Positions 21,516-31,963 of a stretch of 64,000 nucleotides of DNA are shown piece after piece; position 1 is the stretch's first letter, and the number at the start of each line of letters is the position of its first letter. The stretch comes from Propionicimonas sp020161015 (GTDB lineage Bacteria > Actinomycetota > Actinomycetes > Propionibacteriales > Propionibacteriaceae). The stretch spans positions 434,001 through 498,000 of the forward strand of contig NZ_CAXWGX010000012.1 in assembly GCF_964266745.1 (NCBI RefSeq), given 5' to 3'. The translations under genes and the position numbers were made by a program. The notes below the pieces were generated by a model. The model did not search any database. It was given only the letters and a program-made list of their open reading frames with translations, and was not told where the DNA came from.

Positions 21516-22448
21516 GTGAACTCCCAGAGCCGGCGGGTCGCCGTCACCCTCCACCCCCTGCGTCCCGCCGCGCTGGAGGCCGCGGCAGAGTTCATCACCG
21601 GGATCAACGCCCGCGGCATCACCTGCCTGGCCGCCTCCGACGACTTCGCCGCCCTGTCGGCGCGGGTGCCCGGCGCCGACGTGCGCGAGCTCAACGGCGA
21701 CGACGGGCGCGACTGCGAGCTGGTGGTCGTCTTCGGCGGCGACGGCAACATCCTCCGCGCCGCCGAGTGGGCGCTGCCCCGGCAGGTGCCGGTGCTCGGG
21801 GTGAACCTCGGCCACGTCGGCTTCCTCGCCGAACTCGAGTCCTCCCAGGTCGGTGCGCTGATCGAGCACGTGGCGCGGGGCGACTACGAGGTCGAGGAGC
21901 GCATGACGATCGACACCGTCGTGCGCGACGAACCCGGCGGTGCCGAGCTGTGGCGGTCGTTCGCCATCAACGAGGTGTCGGTCGAGAAGATGGCCAGGGA
22001 GCGGATGATCGAGGTGCTCGTCCGACTGGATGGGCGCCCTCTGTCCCGCTGGGCGACCGACGGGGTGCTGGTCGCCACCCCCACCGGCTCGACGGCCTAC
22101 GCCTTCTCGGCCCGCGGCCCGGTGATCTGGCCCGACCTGTCGGCCCTGCTGCTGGTGCCCCTCAGCGCGCACGCGCTGTTCGCGAGCCCGCTCGTGCTCG
22201 GCCCCCGTACGGTCGTCACCATCGAGATGCTCCCCGGGGGCAGCCCCGGGGGGATCGTGTGGTGCGACGGGCGCCGCACGACCGACGTCGCCGGCGGCAT
22301 GGAGATCGAGGCCACCGTGGGACGCGATCGCCTGCGGCTGGCCCGCACCTCCGAGCAGCCGTTCGTGAACCGCCTGGTGCGCAAGTTCGGCCTTCCGGTC
22401 GACGGCTGGCGCGGTGCCGCCGAGCGGGACGCGGCCCATGCTCGTTGA
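21516..22448 (+). CDS. nadK: NAD kinase
   Basis: Makes NADP from NAD and ATP or polyphosphate. The 310-residue protein shows the catalytic GGDGNILRAA motif near residue 74, NLGHVGFLAE near 98, NEVSVEK and the glycine-rich TPTGSTAYAFSARGP region near 188. GTG 21516 has no ribosome site, but TAGGGT sits 6 bases upstream, so it is probably leaderless. The C terminus overlaps the start of recN by 11 bases. Confidence 0.95.
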   Translation: MNSQSRRVAVTLHPLRPAALEAAAEFITGINARGITCLAASDDFAALSARVPGADVRELNGDDGRDCELVVVFGGDGNILRAAEWALPRQVPVLGVNLGHVGFLAELESSQVGALIEHVARGDYEVEERMTIDTVVRDEPGGAELWRSFAINEVSVEKMARERMIEVLVRLDGRPLSRWATDGVLVATPTGSTAYAFSARGPVIWPDLSALLLVPLSAHALFASPLVLGPRTVVTIEMLPGGSPGGIVWCDGRRTTDVAGGMEIEATVGRDRLRLARTSEQPFVNRLVRKFGLPVDGWRGAAERDAAHAR

Positions 22449-24120
22449 GCTGAGGATCGCCGACCTCGGCGTGATCGGCGACGCGACCATCGAACCAGGC
22501 CCCGGCTTCACCGCCGTGACCGGGGAAACCGGCGCGGGCAAGACCATGATCGTCACCGGGCTGGCGCTGCTGGCCGGCGCGAAGGCCGACCCGCGCCTGG
22601 TGCGCAACGGCGCCGGCCGCGCCCTCGTCGAGGGCCGCTGGCGGGTCGGGCCGGGGCAGGACGGGCCGCTGGCCGAGCTGGGGGCCGAACTGGAGGACGG
22701 CGAGGTGCTGGTGAGCCGCCAGCTGGGCGCCACCCGGTCGCGGATGGCGGTCGGCGGCGCACAGGTGCCCCTGGCGACGGGTGCGGCGCTGGTCGGGGAG
22801 TGGGTGACCGTGCACGGGCAGTCCGAACAGCTGCGGCTGGGCACGCCCGAGCGGCAGCGCGAGGTGCTCGACCGCTACGCCGCCGAGGCGCTGGCCGCCG
22901 AGCTCGAGCCGTACCGCGCCGACTTCGCGGCCCGGCGGGCAGCCGCCGCGGAGCTGGCCGAACTGACCACGCGCTCCCAGGAGCGGGCGCGTGAGCTCGA
23001 CCTCCTCCGGTTCGGGCTGGACGAGATCGCGCGGGCCGACCCCCAGCCGGGGGAGGACCGTGCGCTGGCGGCGGAGGCCGTCCGGCTGCAGGCGGTGGAC
23101 GACCTTCGCCAGGCCGCCCACGCCGCGCTCGTGGCGCTGGCGGGTGAGGAGGACGCCTTCGACGCCACCGACGCGCTGAGCCTCGCCGGTGCGGCCCGCA
23201 AGGCCCTCGCTCCGGCGGTGGAGAAGGACGCGGAACTCACACCGATCGCCGAGGAGCTGGCCGGGGCGGTGGCCGGGCTCGCGGACGTGGCGTCGTCGCT
23301 CGCGTCCTACGCCACCGGGCTGGACGCCGACCCGCTGCGGCTGGAGTGGATCGCCGGCCGTCGCGCCGAGCTCGCGCACCTGACGCGCAAGTACGGGGAG
23401 ACCGTCGACGAGGTGCTCGCCTGGGCGCGGGACGCGGCCGTCCGCGTGACCCAGCTGGACGCCGGTGACGCGCGGGTCGGTGAGCTGCGGGCCACCGTGG
23501 CTGCCCTCGACGCGCGGCTGGCAGCGGGCGCGGCCAGGATCACCGCGCTCCGGGAGACCGCCGCCGCCGAACTGGCCCGCCTCGTCTCGGCGGAACTGAC
23601 GGCCCTCGCCATGCCCAGGGCGCGGCTGTCCTTCGCGCTCAGCCCGGCCGAACTCGGCCCGCACGGCGCCGACCAGGTGAACCTGCTGTTCTCCGCCAAT
23701 CCGGGCAGCGCTCCCGGCCCGCTCGGCAAGGTGGCCTCCGGGGGAGAACTCAGCCGGGTCAGGCTCGCGCTGGAGGTCGTCCTCGCCACCGAGGTGACCG
23801 GCCAGACCTTCGTCTTCGACGAGGTGGACGCAGGAGTCGGCGGCGCGGTCGCCCTCGAGATCGGACGGCGCCTCGCGCGGCTCGCCGAACGCTGCCAGGT
23901 GGTGGTGGTCACCCACCTCGCCCAGGTCGCCGCCTTCGCCGACCGTCACTACGTCGTGGCCAAGTCCGACGACGGCTCGGTGACCACGAGCGGGGTCCGG
24001 CTGGTCGAGGAGGAGGACCGGGTGGAGGTGCTCGCGCGCATGATGGGCGGACTCGACTCCAGCGACTCCAGCCTCGCCCACGCCCGCGAGCTGCTCGCGT
24101 CGGCGTCGGCGTCGGCGTGA
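22438..24120 (+). CDS. recN: DNA repair protein RecN
   Basis: An SMC-like ATPase for double-strand-break repair, 560 residues. N-terminal Walker A TGETGAGKTMIV (from about residue 29), a central helical coiled-coil region, then the ABC signature ASGGELSRVRLALEVVLA (about residue 434) and Walker B FVFDEVDAGVGG. ATG 22438 overlaps nadK by 11 bases. The C terminus ends in a short Ala-Ser repeat encoded by repeated GTCGGC. Next to this pair mycobacteria have steA and mctB homologues; both are absent here. Confidence 0.95.
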   Translation: MLVELRIADLGVIGDATIEPGPGFTAVTGETGAGKTMIVTGLALLAGAKADPRLVRNGAGRALVEGRWRVGPGQDGPLAELGAELEDGEVLVSRQLGATRSRMAVGGAQVPLATGAALVGEWVTVHGQSEQLRLGTPERQREVLDRYAAEALAAELEPYRADFAARRAAAAELAELTTRSQERARELDLLRFGLDEIARADPQPGEDRALAAEAVRLQAVDDLRQAAHAALVALAGEEDAFDATDALSLAGAARKALAPAVEKDAELTPIAEELAGAVAGLADVASSLASYATGLDADPLRLEWIAGRRAELAHLTRKYGETVDEVLAWARDAAVRVTQLDAGDARVGELRATVAALDARLAAGAARITALRETAAAELARLVSAELTALAMPRARLSFALSPAELGPHGADQVNLLFSANPGSAPGPLGKVASGGELSRVRLALEVVLATEVTGQTFVFDEVDAGVGGAVALEIGRRLARLAERCQVVVVTHLAQVAAFADRHYVVAKSDDGSVTTSGVRLVEEEDRVEVLARMMGGLDSSDSSLAHARELLASASASA

Positions 24121-24199
24121 GCCCGGCCCCGCGATGACATTCCGGTTACGCCGCGCGTCCCGCGGAGCGGCGATTTGCGTCGCCACGCTTGGGCAAAGC

Positions 24200-24205
24200 T
24201 AGGCT
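24200..24205 (+). promoter_or_regulatory. -10 box of pyrG
   Basis: TAGGCT ends 8 bases before the pyrG GTG. A GGAGG directly after it is too close to the start codon (3 bases) to be a usual ribosome site. Confidence 0.5.
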
Positions 24206-24213
24206 GGAGGCCC

Positions 24214-25875
<1,662 letters not shown>

Positions 25876-25879
25876 GACG

Positions 25880-26572
25880 GTGGCCCGCCAGCTGGCCCGC
25901 GACGAGGTGACCGACGTCCCGATGGCGTGGCCGCTGGCCGGGCACCGGGTCCTCGGCCAGGGCGCGGTGTCGGACTTCGTGAACGACACGGTCGTGACCC
26001 CGGACGGAGGCCGGATGGAGCGGCAGTACCTGCTGCACCCCGGCGCGGTCGGCGTGGTCGCGTGGGACGCCGCCGACCGGATCGCCGTCGTGCGCCAGTA
26101 CCGGCACCCCGTCGGGTTCCAGCTCGTCGAGCCCCCGGCCGGCCTGCTCGACGCCGACGGCGAGAGCTGGGTGGCGGCCGCGGAGCGGGAGCTCGCGGAG
26201 GAGGTCGGGCTGCGCGCCGGCCGCTGGCAGGTGCTGGTCGACCTGTTCACCACTCCCGGCGCCAACCAGGAGTCGCTGCGCGTGTACCTGGCCCGCGACC
26301 TGTCCGAGGCCCCCGCGCCGGAGGGCTTCGTCGCCCACCACGAGGAGGCCGACATGGAGGTGTGCTGGGCGGCTCGGGCCGATCTGGTGGACGCTGTGCT
26401 CGCCGGCCGCCTGCAGAACCCGACCATGGTGTCCGGCGTGCTCGCCCTGGAGGTGGCCCGGCTGTCCGGGCGGCTGGACGACCTGCGCCCCGCCCACGCC
26501 GACTGGCCCGCCCGCGCGGCCCGGGAGGCCCACAACGCGACGGTGGCCGGGCTCGATGGCCACGCCGGTTGA
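25880..26572 (+). CDS. Nudix hydrolase, probable ADP-ribose pyrophosphatase
   Basis: A 230-residue protein with a Nudix box in residues about 90-113 (PAGLLDADGESW... RELAEEVGL). The YRHPVGFQLVEPPAGLLD context is that of ADP-ribose pyrophosphatases, and the protein at this position in mycobacteria (Rv1700) is one. It starts at GTG 25880, 5 bases after the pyrG stop, and overlaps xerD by 17 bases. It would hydrolyse ADP-ribose to AMP and ribose 5-phosphate; the exact substrate is inferred. Confidence 0.85.
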   Translation: MARQLARDEVTDVPMAWPLAGHRVLGQGAVSDFVNDTVVTPDGGRMERQYLLHPGAVGVVAWDAADRIAVVRQYRHPVGFQLVEPPAGLLDADGESWVAAAERELAEEVGLRAGRWQVLVDLFTTPGANQESLRVYLARDLSEAPAPEGFVAHHEEADMEVCWAARADLVDAVLAGRLQNPTMVSGVLALEVARLSGRLDDLRPAHADWPARAAREAHNATVAGLDGHAG

Positions 26573-27491
26573 GCGTCTGGTCCGTGGCTACCTCGACCAC
26601 CTGACGGTCGAGCGCGGCGCGTCGGTGCACACGGTGGCCGCCTATCGCCGCGACCTGGCCCGCTACACCGCCTTCCTCGCCGCCCGCGGGATCGACGACC
26701 CCGCTGCGGTCACCGACGCGGACGTGTCGGCGTTCCTCGCCGCCGTCCAGGCTCCACGGGACGGCAGCGCGCCGCTGTCGGTCTCCAGCGCCACCCGCGC
26801 GCTGGTCGCCGTCCGCTCGCTGCACGCCTTCGCCGCCGCGGAGGGGCTCACGCCCACCGACCCGGCCGCGGTCGTGCGTCCCCCCAGGGCCGGTCGGGCG
26901 CTGCCGAAGGCACTAGACCTCGCCGGCGTCCAGGCGCTGCTGGACACCCCGGACACCACCACGCCGATGGGCCTGCGCGACGCCGCGCTGCTGGAGCTCC
27001 TGTACGGCACCGGTGCGCGCGTCTCCGAGGTGCTCGACCTCGACGTGGACGACCTGGCCGGGCTGGTGGCCGATCCGGATGCCGGGGTGCGGCTGTTCGG
27101 CAAGGGGCGCAAGGAGCGGCTGGTGCCGGTCGGTTCGTACGCCCGGCGGGCGGTGGAGGCCTGGCTGGTGCGCGGGCGGCCGTCGTTCGCCCAGGCCTCG
27201 TCCCGGCCCAGCCCGGCCCTGCTGCTGAACAGCAGGGGGCAGCGGCTGAGCAGGCAGAGTGCCTACAACGTGCTGCGGAAGGCCGGCGAGGCCGCGCACC
27301 TCCCGGTGGAGGTGTCCCCGCACACGCTGCGCCACTCCTTCGCGACGCACCTGCTCGACGGCGGAGCCGACGTCCGGGTGGTGCAGGAACTGCTGGGCCA
27401 CGCCTCGGTGACCACGACCCAGATCTACACGCTGGTGACCGTGGAGCACCTGCGCGAGGTCTTCCTCGCCGTCCACCCCCGCGCGCGCTGA
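26556..27491 (+). CDS. xerD: Tyrosine recombinase XerD
   Basis: A 311-residue site-specific recombinase with an N-terminal SAM-like DNA-binding domain (YLDHLTVERGASVHTVAAYRRDL) and a catalytic domain. The active-site residues are visible: Arg155 (GARVSE), Lys183 (FGKGRK), His256 and Arg259 (HTLRH), His282 (LGHAS), Tyr291 (QIYT). It resolves chromosome dimers at dif with a XerC partner. The symbol follows its place after the Nudix gene; XerC is the alternative. Confidence 0.9.
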   Translation: MATPVERLVRGYLDHLTVERGASVHTVAAYRRDLARYTAFLAARGIDDPAAVTDADVSAFLAAVQAPRDGSAPLSVSSATRALVAVRSLHAFAAAEGLTPTDPAAVVRPPRAGRALPKALDLAGVQALLDTPDTTTPMGLRDAALLELLYGTGARVSEVLDLDVDDLAGLVADPDAGVRLFGKGRKERLVPVGSYARRAVEAWLVRGRPSFAQASSRPSPALLLNSRGQRLSRQSAYNVLRKAGEAAHLPVEVSPHTLRHSFATHLLDGGADVRVVQELLGHASVTTTQIYTLVTVEHLREVFLAVHPRAR

Positions 27492-27499
27492 CGCGCGCC

Positions 27500-27505
27500 T
27501 ACCGT
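27500..27505 (+). promoter_or_regulatory. -10 box of the lipoprotein gene at 27512
   Basis: TACCGT ends 6 bases before ATG 27512; the six bases GGAGGC between could act as a ribosome site only if transcription starts further upstream. Confidence 0.45.
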
Positions 27506-27511
27506 GGAGGC

Positions 27512-28507
27512 ATGGTCACCCGCCGCACGCTGCTGCTGGGGGCGATCGCCCCGCTCGCGGGCTGCGGCACGCTCCGGCCACCCGGCGCCGCGGGTCCGCC
27601 CCCGGCCACGATCGGGGCGCGCAGGGACGGCTGGCGGACGACGGTGATGAGCTTCAACGTGCTGACCCCCACCCGGGGCGCGGCGGACTTCGACCCGTCC
27701 GTTCCCGACGACGAGGTGCGGCTGGCCGCCCGGGTCCCGGTGATGGCCGCCTGGATCGAGAAGGCGCAGCCGGACGTGATCGGGGTGCAGGAGAACGAGG
27801 CGTCGAGCGCCGCAGCCCTCCCGCTGCCGCCCCTTCTGGACCGCCTGCCGGGCTTCACCCCCGTCCACGCCGATCTCGACGTGCCGCTGCTGGTGCGCGA
27901 CAGCGCCTACGCCGTGGCCTCGGCCGACGCGGCCGACATCAGCCAGGGCTACTACGCCCGTCACCTGGCGTGGGCCCGGCTGACGTCGCGGGCGACCGGA
28001 CGGTCGCTGCTGGTGGCCAACACCCACCTCGACCCGTACCAGCGGCCGGAAATGGCCCGGGCGCGGGCGGCAGGGGCCAGCCGGATCGTCTCCCTGCTCA
28101 CGGCGCTCAATCCCGGCTGGCAGGTGCCGACCGTGCTGGTCGGGGACCTGAACACCAGGCCGCGGGACCCGCGCCCGGAGTACGCGGCCGCGCTGCGGAC
28201 CATCGGCTCCGCGGGCCTGCGGGACGCCGCGGACGTAGCGCGGGCCGACACCAGCCGGGTGCCCGGCGCCGCGTCCGTCAACGGGCTCGGCGCGCGCGTC
28301 GGCGGGCGCTGGCGGTACCGGGCGATCCGCACCGACGGGCTCCGCTACGACTACGTGTTCGTCTCGCCGGGACTGGGGGTGCCGACGTGGCAGGTCGTCA
28401 CCGGCCCGAACGTCCGCCGGATCGACGGCCGTCCGTTCTTCGCCGACGGGCCGCTGCCGTCCGACCACTGCCCGGTGCAGGCGGAAGTGGTCGTCCCCGC
28501 ACGGTGA
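27512..28507 (+). CDS. Endonuclease/exonuclease/phosphatase family lipoprotein
   Basis: A 331-residue exported protein. Residues 1-18 are a lipoprotein signal with a twin-arginine-like start (TRRTLLLG) and lipobox LAGC (Cys18). The mature part has the EEP fold: SFNVLTP (N-terminal Asn), VIGVQENE (metal-binding Glu), VANTHLDP, GDLNTRP and SDHCPVQ (catalytic Asp-His near the C terminus). It could be an extracytoplasmic nuclease, phosphodiesterase or sphingomyelinase-type enzyme; sequence does not decide. tatA and tatC lie 10 kb downstream. It stands alone between xerD and parA. Confidence 0.8.
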   Translation: MVTRRTLLLGAIAPLAGCGTLRPPGAAGPPPATIGARRDGWRTTVMSFNVLTPTRGAADFDPSVPDDEVRLAARVPVMAAWIEKAQPDVIGVQENEASSAAALPLPPLLDRLPGFTPVHADLDVPLLVRDSAYAVASADAADISQGYYARHLAWARLTSRATGRSLLVANTHLDPYQRPEMARARAAGASRIVSLLTALNPGWQVPTVLVGDLNTRPRDPRPEYAAALRTIGSAGLRDAADVARADTSRVPGAASVNGLGARVGGRWRYRAIRTDGLRYDYVFVSPGLGVPTWQVVTGPNVRRIDGRPFFADGPLPSDHCPVQAEVVVPAR

Positions 28508-28574
28508 GCGTTCCCCGGCGGACACGCCGGCCGGGAATCTCCGGCCCGAGCAGACTTGTCGACATTTTGGGGGC

Positions 28575-28580
28575 TAGGGT
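28575..28580 (+). promoter_or_regulatory. -10 box of parA
   Basis: TAGGGT ends 7 bases before GTG 28588; no ribosome site fits between, so the parA-scpAB transcript is probably leaderless. Confidence 0.6.
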
Positions 28581-28587
28581 GGGGCCC

Positions 28588-29490
28588 GTGAGCAACACCG
28601 ACACCCCTGCGCTGATCGACCCGGAACCGATGCTGACCGGGGATGACCTGGGCCCCACGGGGCGTCCGCTGCCCGACCTGCCCGAGCCCGTTGCGCCCGA
28701 CCCGTCCAAGCCCAAGCGCGCGCTCATCATCGCGATGTGCAACCAGAAGGGCGGGGTCGGCAAGACGACCACCACGATCAACCTCGGCGCGGCACTGGCC
28801 GAGACGGGCAGGAAGGTGCTGCTCGTCGACTTCGACCCGCAGGGCTCCCTCTCGGTGGGCCTCGGGGTGAACCCGCACACGCTCGACACCAGCATCTACG
28901 ACCTGCTGCTCAACAAGCACACGGCTGTGGAGGACGTGATCGCCCGCACCGTGGTCGACGGCCTCGACCTGCTGCCGTCCAACATCGACCTGTCCGCCGC
29001 GGAGGTGCAGCTGGTCTCCGAGGTCGCCCGCGAGCAGACCCTGCGCCGGGTGCTCACCAAGGTGCGGCACAGCTACGACGTCATCCTGATCGACTGTGCG
29101 CCGTCGCTGGGCCTGCTCACCGTCAACGCGCTGACCGCCGCGGACAAGGTGCTCATGCCGCTGGAGTGCGAGTTCTTCGCCCTGCGCGGCATCGCGCTGC
29201 TCACCGACACCATCGACAAGGTGCAGGACCGGCTCAATCCCGAACTGGAGATCCTCGGCATCCTCGGCACGATGTACGACGCGCGCACCCTGCACAGCCG
29301 CGAGGTGCTCGAGCGGGTCGTGCAGGCGTTCGGGGACACCGTCTTCCACACCGTCATCCGGCGCACCATCAAGTTCCCGGAGACCACGGTGGCCGGCGAG
29401 CCGATCACCACCTACGCCACGACCTCGCCCGGGGCCGCGGCCTACCGGATGCTGGCCAGGGAGGTGCTCGCCCGATGCCCCGGCGCGTAG
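28588..29490 (+). CDS. parA: ParA/Soj-family ATPase
   Basis: A 300-residue partition ATPase. The deviant Walker A is NQKGGVGKTTTTINLG (around residues 52-67), followed by LLVDFDPQGS and ILIDCAPSLG. A 45-residue Pro/Asp-rich N-terminal extension precedes the domain. This is the copy linked to scpAB (Rv1708-type in mycobacteria), not the parAB near the origin. It overlaps the next gene by 16 bases and likely acts with it on chromosome organisation. Start GTG chosen by the TAGGGT hexamer. Confidence 0.9.
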   Translation: MSNTDTPALIDPEPMLTGDDLGPTGRPLPDLPEPVAPDPSKPKRALIIAMCNQKGGVGKTTTTINLGAALAETGRKVLLVDFDPQGSLSVGLGVNPHTLDTSIYDLLLNKHTAVEDVIARTVVDGLDLLPSNIDLSAAEVQLVSEVAREQTLRRVLTKVRHSYDVILIDCAPSLGLLTVNALTAADKVLMPLECEFFALRGIALLTDTIDKVQDRLNPELEILGILGTMYDARTLHSREVLERVVQAFGDTVFHTVIRRTIKFPETTVAGEPITTYATTSPGAAAYRMLAREVLARCPGA

Positions 29491-29789
29491 GACTGCCGGG
29501 CGCTGCCGAACTGTTCCGGCCGACCACTGCGCCCGACACCGAGGCGCCGGAGGAGGGCGCGGAGCCGGGTCTCCCGTCGGGCCGGGTGCGGCACGAGGAG
29601 AAGATCACCGTCTATGTGAGCAGCGACGAGCTGCTCGCGCTCGAGCAGGCCCGGCTGACCTTGCGCGCACAGTACGGCGTGGCCGTGGACCGCGGCCGGA
29701 TCGTTCGCACCGCCATCGGGCTGGCCATGGCGGACCTGGCGGCCCGTGGGGGCGACTCGGACCTCGTCCGCGGCCTGCGGCAGCCGTGA
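29475..29789 (+). CDS. Ribbon-helix-helix-like protein between parA and scpA
   Basis: A 104-residue protein. A disordered Pro/Glu-rich N terminus is followed by a strand (KITVYVS, residues 43-49) and two helices (about 50-67 and 70-90, with VDRGRIVRTAIGLAMADL), the order expected for a ribbon-helix-helix DNA-binding domain. Being translationally coupled to parA (16-base overlap) and scpA (4-base overlap), it could be the DNA-binding partner that ParA needs here in place of ParB. That role is inference; I recognise no characterised homologue. Confidence 0.7.
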   Translation: MPRRVGLPGAAELFRPTTAPDTEAPEEGAEPGLPSGRVRHEEKITVYVSSDELLALEQARLTLRAQYGVAVDRGRIVRTAIGLAMADLAARGGDSDLVRGLRQP

Positions 29790-30613
29790 GCCCGCTGCCC
29801 ACGGAGGAGTTCACCGTCCACCTGACGAACTTCTCCGGACCGTTCGACCTGCTGCTCCAGCTGATCTCCAAGCACAAGCTGGACGTCACGGAAGTCGCCC
29901 TGTCGAAGGTGACCGACGAGTTCGTCGCTCACATCAAGGCGATGCAGGCCAGCACGGGGAGCCAGTGGTGGGACCTCGACCAGACCAGCTCGTTCCTCGT
30001 GGTGGCCGCCACGCTGCTCGACCTGAAAGCCGCCCGCCTCCTGCCGCAGGGGGAGGTGGAGGACGCGGAGGACCTGGCCCTGCTCGAGGCGCGCGACCTG
30101 CTCTTCGCCCGGCTGCTGCAGTACCGCGCGTTCAAGCTCGTCAGCGGGTGGCTGGCCACCACGCTCGAGGTGCAGGCCCGACGCCACCCGCGCCCGGGGG
30201 GACTCGAGGAGCGGTTCGCCGCGCTCCTGCCCGACGTCGTGCTGGACGGCTTCGCCGACGTCATCGCCGTGTTCGCCGGCCGCGCGCTGACCCCCAAGGC
30301 CCCGCCCCAGGTGTCGCTCGAACACCTCCACGCCCCCCTGGTGTCGGTGCGGGAGCAGGCGGAGGAGATCGTACGGCGGCTGCGCGCGCACCCGGCCATC
30401 ACCTTCCGCGCTCTCACCGCGGACGCCGCCGACCGCCTGGTGGTTGTCGCCCGCTTCCTCGCGCTGCTGGAGCTGTTCCGCGAGAAGGCCGTCGCCTTCG
30501 AGCAGCTCACCCCGCTCGGCGAGCTCACCATCCGGTGGCTCGGGGCGGAGGTGGACGCCGAGGCGATCGGCGCAGAATTCGACCAGGCACCGACACCGGA
30601 GGAGACCGCATGA
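29786..30613 (+). CDS. scpA: Segregation and condensation protein A
   Basis: The kleisin subunit of the SMC-ScpAB condensin, 275 residues. The family start FTVHLTNFSGPFDLLLQLI is at residues 7-25, and the C-terminal winged helix (VVARFLALLELFREKAVAFEQ) near residues 214-234 binds the SMC head. GTG 29786 overlaps the preceding stop; scpB follows with a 4-base overlap. Confidence 0.93.
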   Translation: MSPLPTEEFTVHLTNFSGPFDLLLQLISKHKLDVTEVALSKVTDEFVAHIKAMQASTGSQWWDLDQTSSFLVVAATLLDLKAARLLPQGEVEDAEDLALLEARDLLFARLLQYRAFKLVSGWLATTLEVQARRHPRPGGLEERFAALLPDVVLDGFADVIAVFAGRALTPKAPPQVSLEHLHAPLVSVREQAEEIVRRLRAHPAITFRALTADAADRLVVVARFLALLELFREKAVAFEQLTPLGELTIRWLGAEVDAEAIGAEFDQAPTPEETA

Positions 30614-31230
30614 CAGCAACGGACGAGGCCGGTTCGCCCATCTCCGGCGCCGTGGAGGCGCTGCTGCTGATGGCCACCGAGCCGGTGCCGGCCACCGAGC
30701 TCGCCGAGGCCGTCGACGCGCCCGTCGCGGAGGTCGAGGCGTGCCTGGCGGAGCTCGCGGGCTTCTACGACCGCACCGGCCGCGGCTTCGAGCTGCGCCG
30801 GGTCGGCAACGGCTGGCGCTACTACACGCGCGACGAGCACGCCGACGTGATCGGCCGCTGGCTGCTCGAGGGGCAGCGGGGGACGCTGAGCCAGGCCGCG
30901 CTGGAGACGCTGGCCGTGGTGGCCTACCTCCAGCCGATCTCGCGCGGCCGGGTGTCGGCCGTCCGCGGCGTGAACGTCGACGGCGTGATGCGGACGCTCG
31001 CCACGCGCGACCTGATCGAGGAGGTCGGCCGCGACGGCGAGACGGGCGCCCGCCTGTTCGGCACCACCTCCCACTTCCTGGAACGGATGGGCATGACCAG
31101 CCTCGACCAGTTGCCGCCGCTGGCCCCCCACCTGCCCGACGCCTCCGCGCTGGAGGCGGAACTGGCGAGCCTCGCCGAAAGCGGGCTGCGCGACGCCGCA
31201 CCCGTCCCGACGGCGGAGGTGGCCGAGTGA
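30610..31230 (+). CDS. scpB: Segregation and condensation protein B
   Basis: The dimeric accessory subunit of SMC-ScpAB, 206 residues, built of two winged helices. Typical segments are ISGAVEALLLMATEPVP and the TLSQAALETLAVVAYLQPISRGRVSAVRGVN stretch. ATG 30610 overlaps the scpA stop (ATGA). The next gene begins inside its stop (GTGA). Confidence 0.94.
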   Translation: MTATDEAGSPISGAVEALLLMATEPVPATELAEAVDAPVAEVEACLAELAGFYDRTGRGFELRRVGNGWRYYTRDEHADVIGRWLLEGQRGTLSQAALETLAVVAYLQPISRGRVSAVRGVNVDGVMRTLATRDLIEEVGRDGETGARLFGTTSHFLERMGMTSLDQLPPLAPHLPDASALEAELASLAESGLRDAAPVPTAEVAE

Positions 31231-31958
31231 GCACCGAAGAGGGCATCCGCCTGCAGAAGGTCCTTGCCCAGGCCGGCGTGGCCTCGCGGCGGGCCGCGGA
31301 GGACCTGATCGCGCGGCGGCGCGTGGAGGTCAACGGCGAGGTGGTCCGCGAGCAGGGCCTGCGGGTCGACCCGGCACGCGACGTCATCCGGGTGGACGGC
31401 AAGCGCATCCCGCCGCAGCGCCAGCACCAGTACGTGGTGCTCAACAAGCCCCGCGGCGTCGTCTCCACCATGGACGATCCGCACGGGCGCCGCACGGTGG
31501 CCGACTTCCTCGGCGGTCGGGGACGACTGTTCCACGTCGGCCGCCTGGACGCCGACACGGAAGGCCTCCTGCTGCTCACCAACGACGGCGACTTCGCCCA
31601 GCGCATGGCGCACCCGTCCTTCGAGGTGCCCAAGACCTACGTCGCAGAGGTGGCCGGCCAGGTGACGGAGGCCACCCTGAAGCGGCTCCGCGACGGTGTC
31701 ACGCTCGAGGACGGACCGGTGAGCGCCGACCGCACCAAGCTGATGCAGCGCCTGGAGGACCGCAGCCTGGTGCGCGTCACCCTGCACTCGGGGCGCAACC
31801 GGGTGGTCCGCCGGATGTTCGAGGAGGTCGGCCACCCGGTCCGCAAGCTGTCGCGCATCGCCATCGGCCCGGTCCGGCTCGGCGACCTGAAGTCGGGCGC
31901 CGTCCGCGACCTCACCCGGGAGGAACTCGGGGCGCTGCTCGACCTGGTGAAGCTGTAG
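31227..31958 (+). CDS. rluB: 23S rRNA pseudouridine synthase, RluB type
   Basis: A 243-residue RsuA/RluB-family synthase with an N-terminal S4 domain (RLQKVLAQAGVASRRAAEDLI) and a catalytic domain containing the family motif GRLDADTEGLLLLTNDG; the first Asp after GRL is catalytic. It isomerises a uridine of 23S rRNA, probably in helix 89 as in E. coli RluB. It closes the parA-scpAB unit. In mycobacteria cmk and der follow; here pafA follows after 5 bases. Confidence 0.92.
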   Translation: MSTEEGIRLQKVLAQAGVASRRAAEDLIARRRVEVNGEVVREQGLRVDPARDVIRVDGKRIPPQRQHQYVVLNKPRGVVSTMDDPHGRRTVADFLGGRGRLFHVGRLDADTEGLLLLTNDGDFAQRMAHPSFEVPKTYVAEVAGQVTEATLKRLRDGVTLEDGPVSADRTKLMQRLEDRSLVRVTLHSGRNRVVRRMFEEVGHPVRKLSRIAIGPVRLGDLKSGAVRDLTREELGALLDLVKL

Positions 31959-31963
31959 CGGCC

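Noticed and set aside
19959..22844. Open frame of about 961 codons on the minus strand opposite the ECF, tlyA and nadK genes
   Set aside because: Antisense shadow of well-identified genes with no recognisable protein features.
28556..28580. TTGTCGACA followed by TAGGGT as a PafBC-type DNA-damage promoter for parA
   Set aside because: The last bases of the box do not match TTGTCRGTG and the spacer is 10 bases, not 8.
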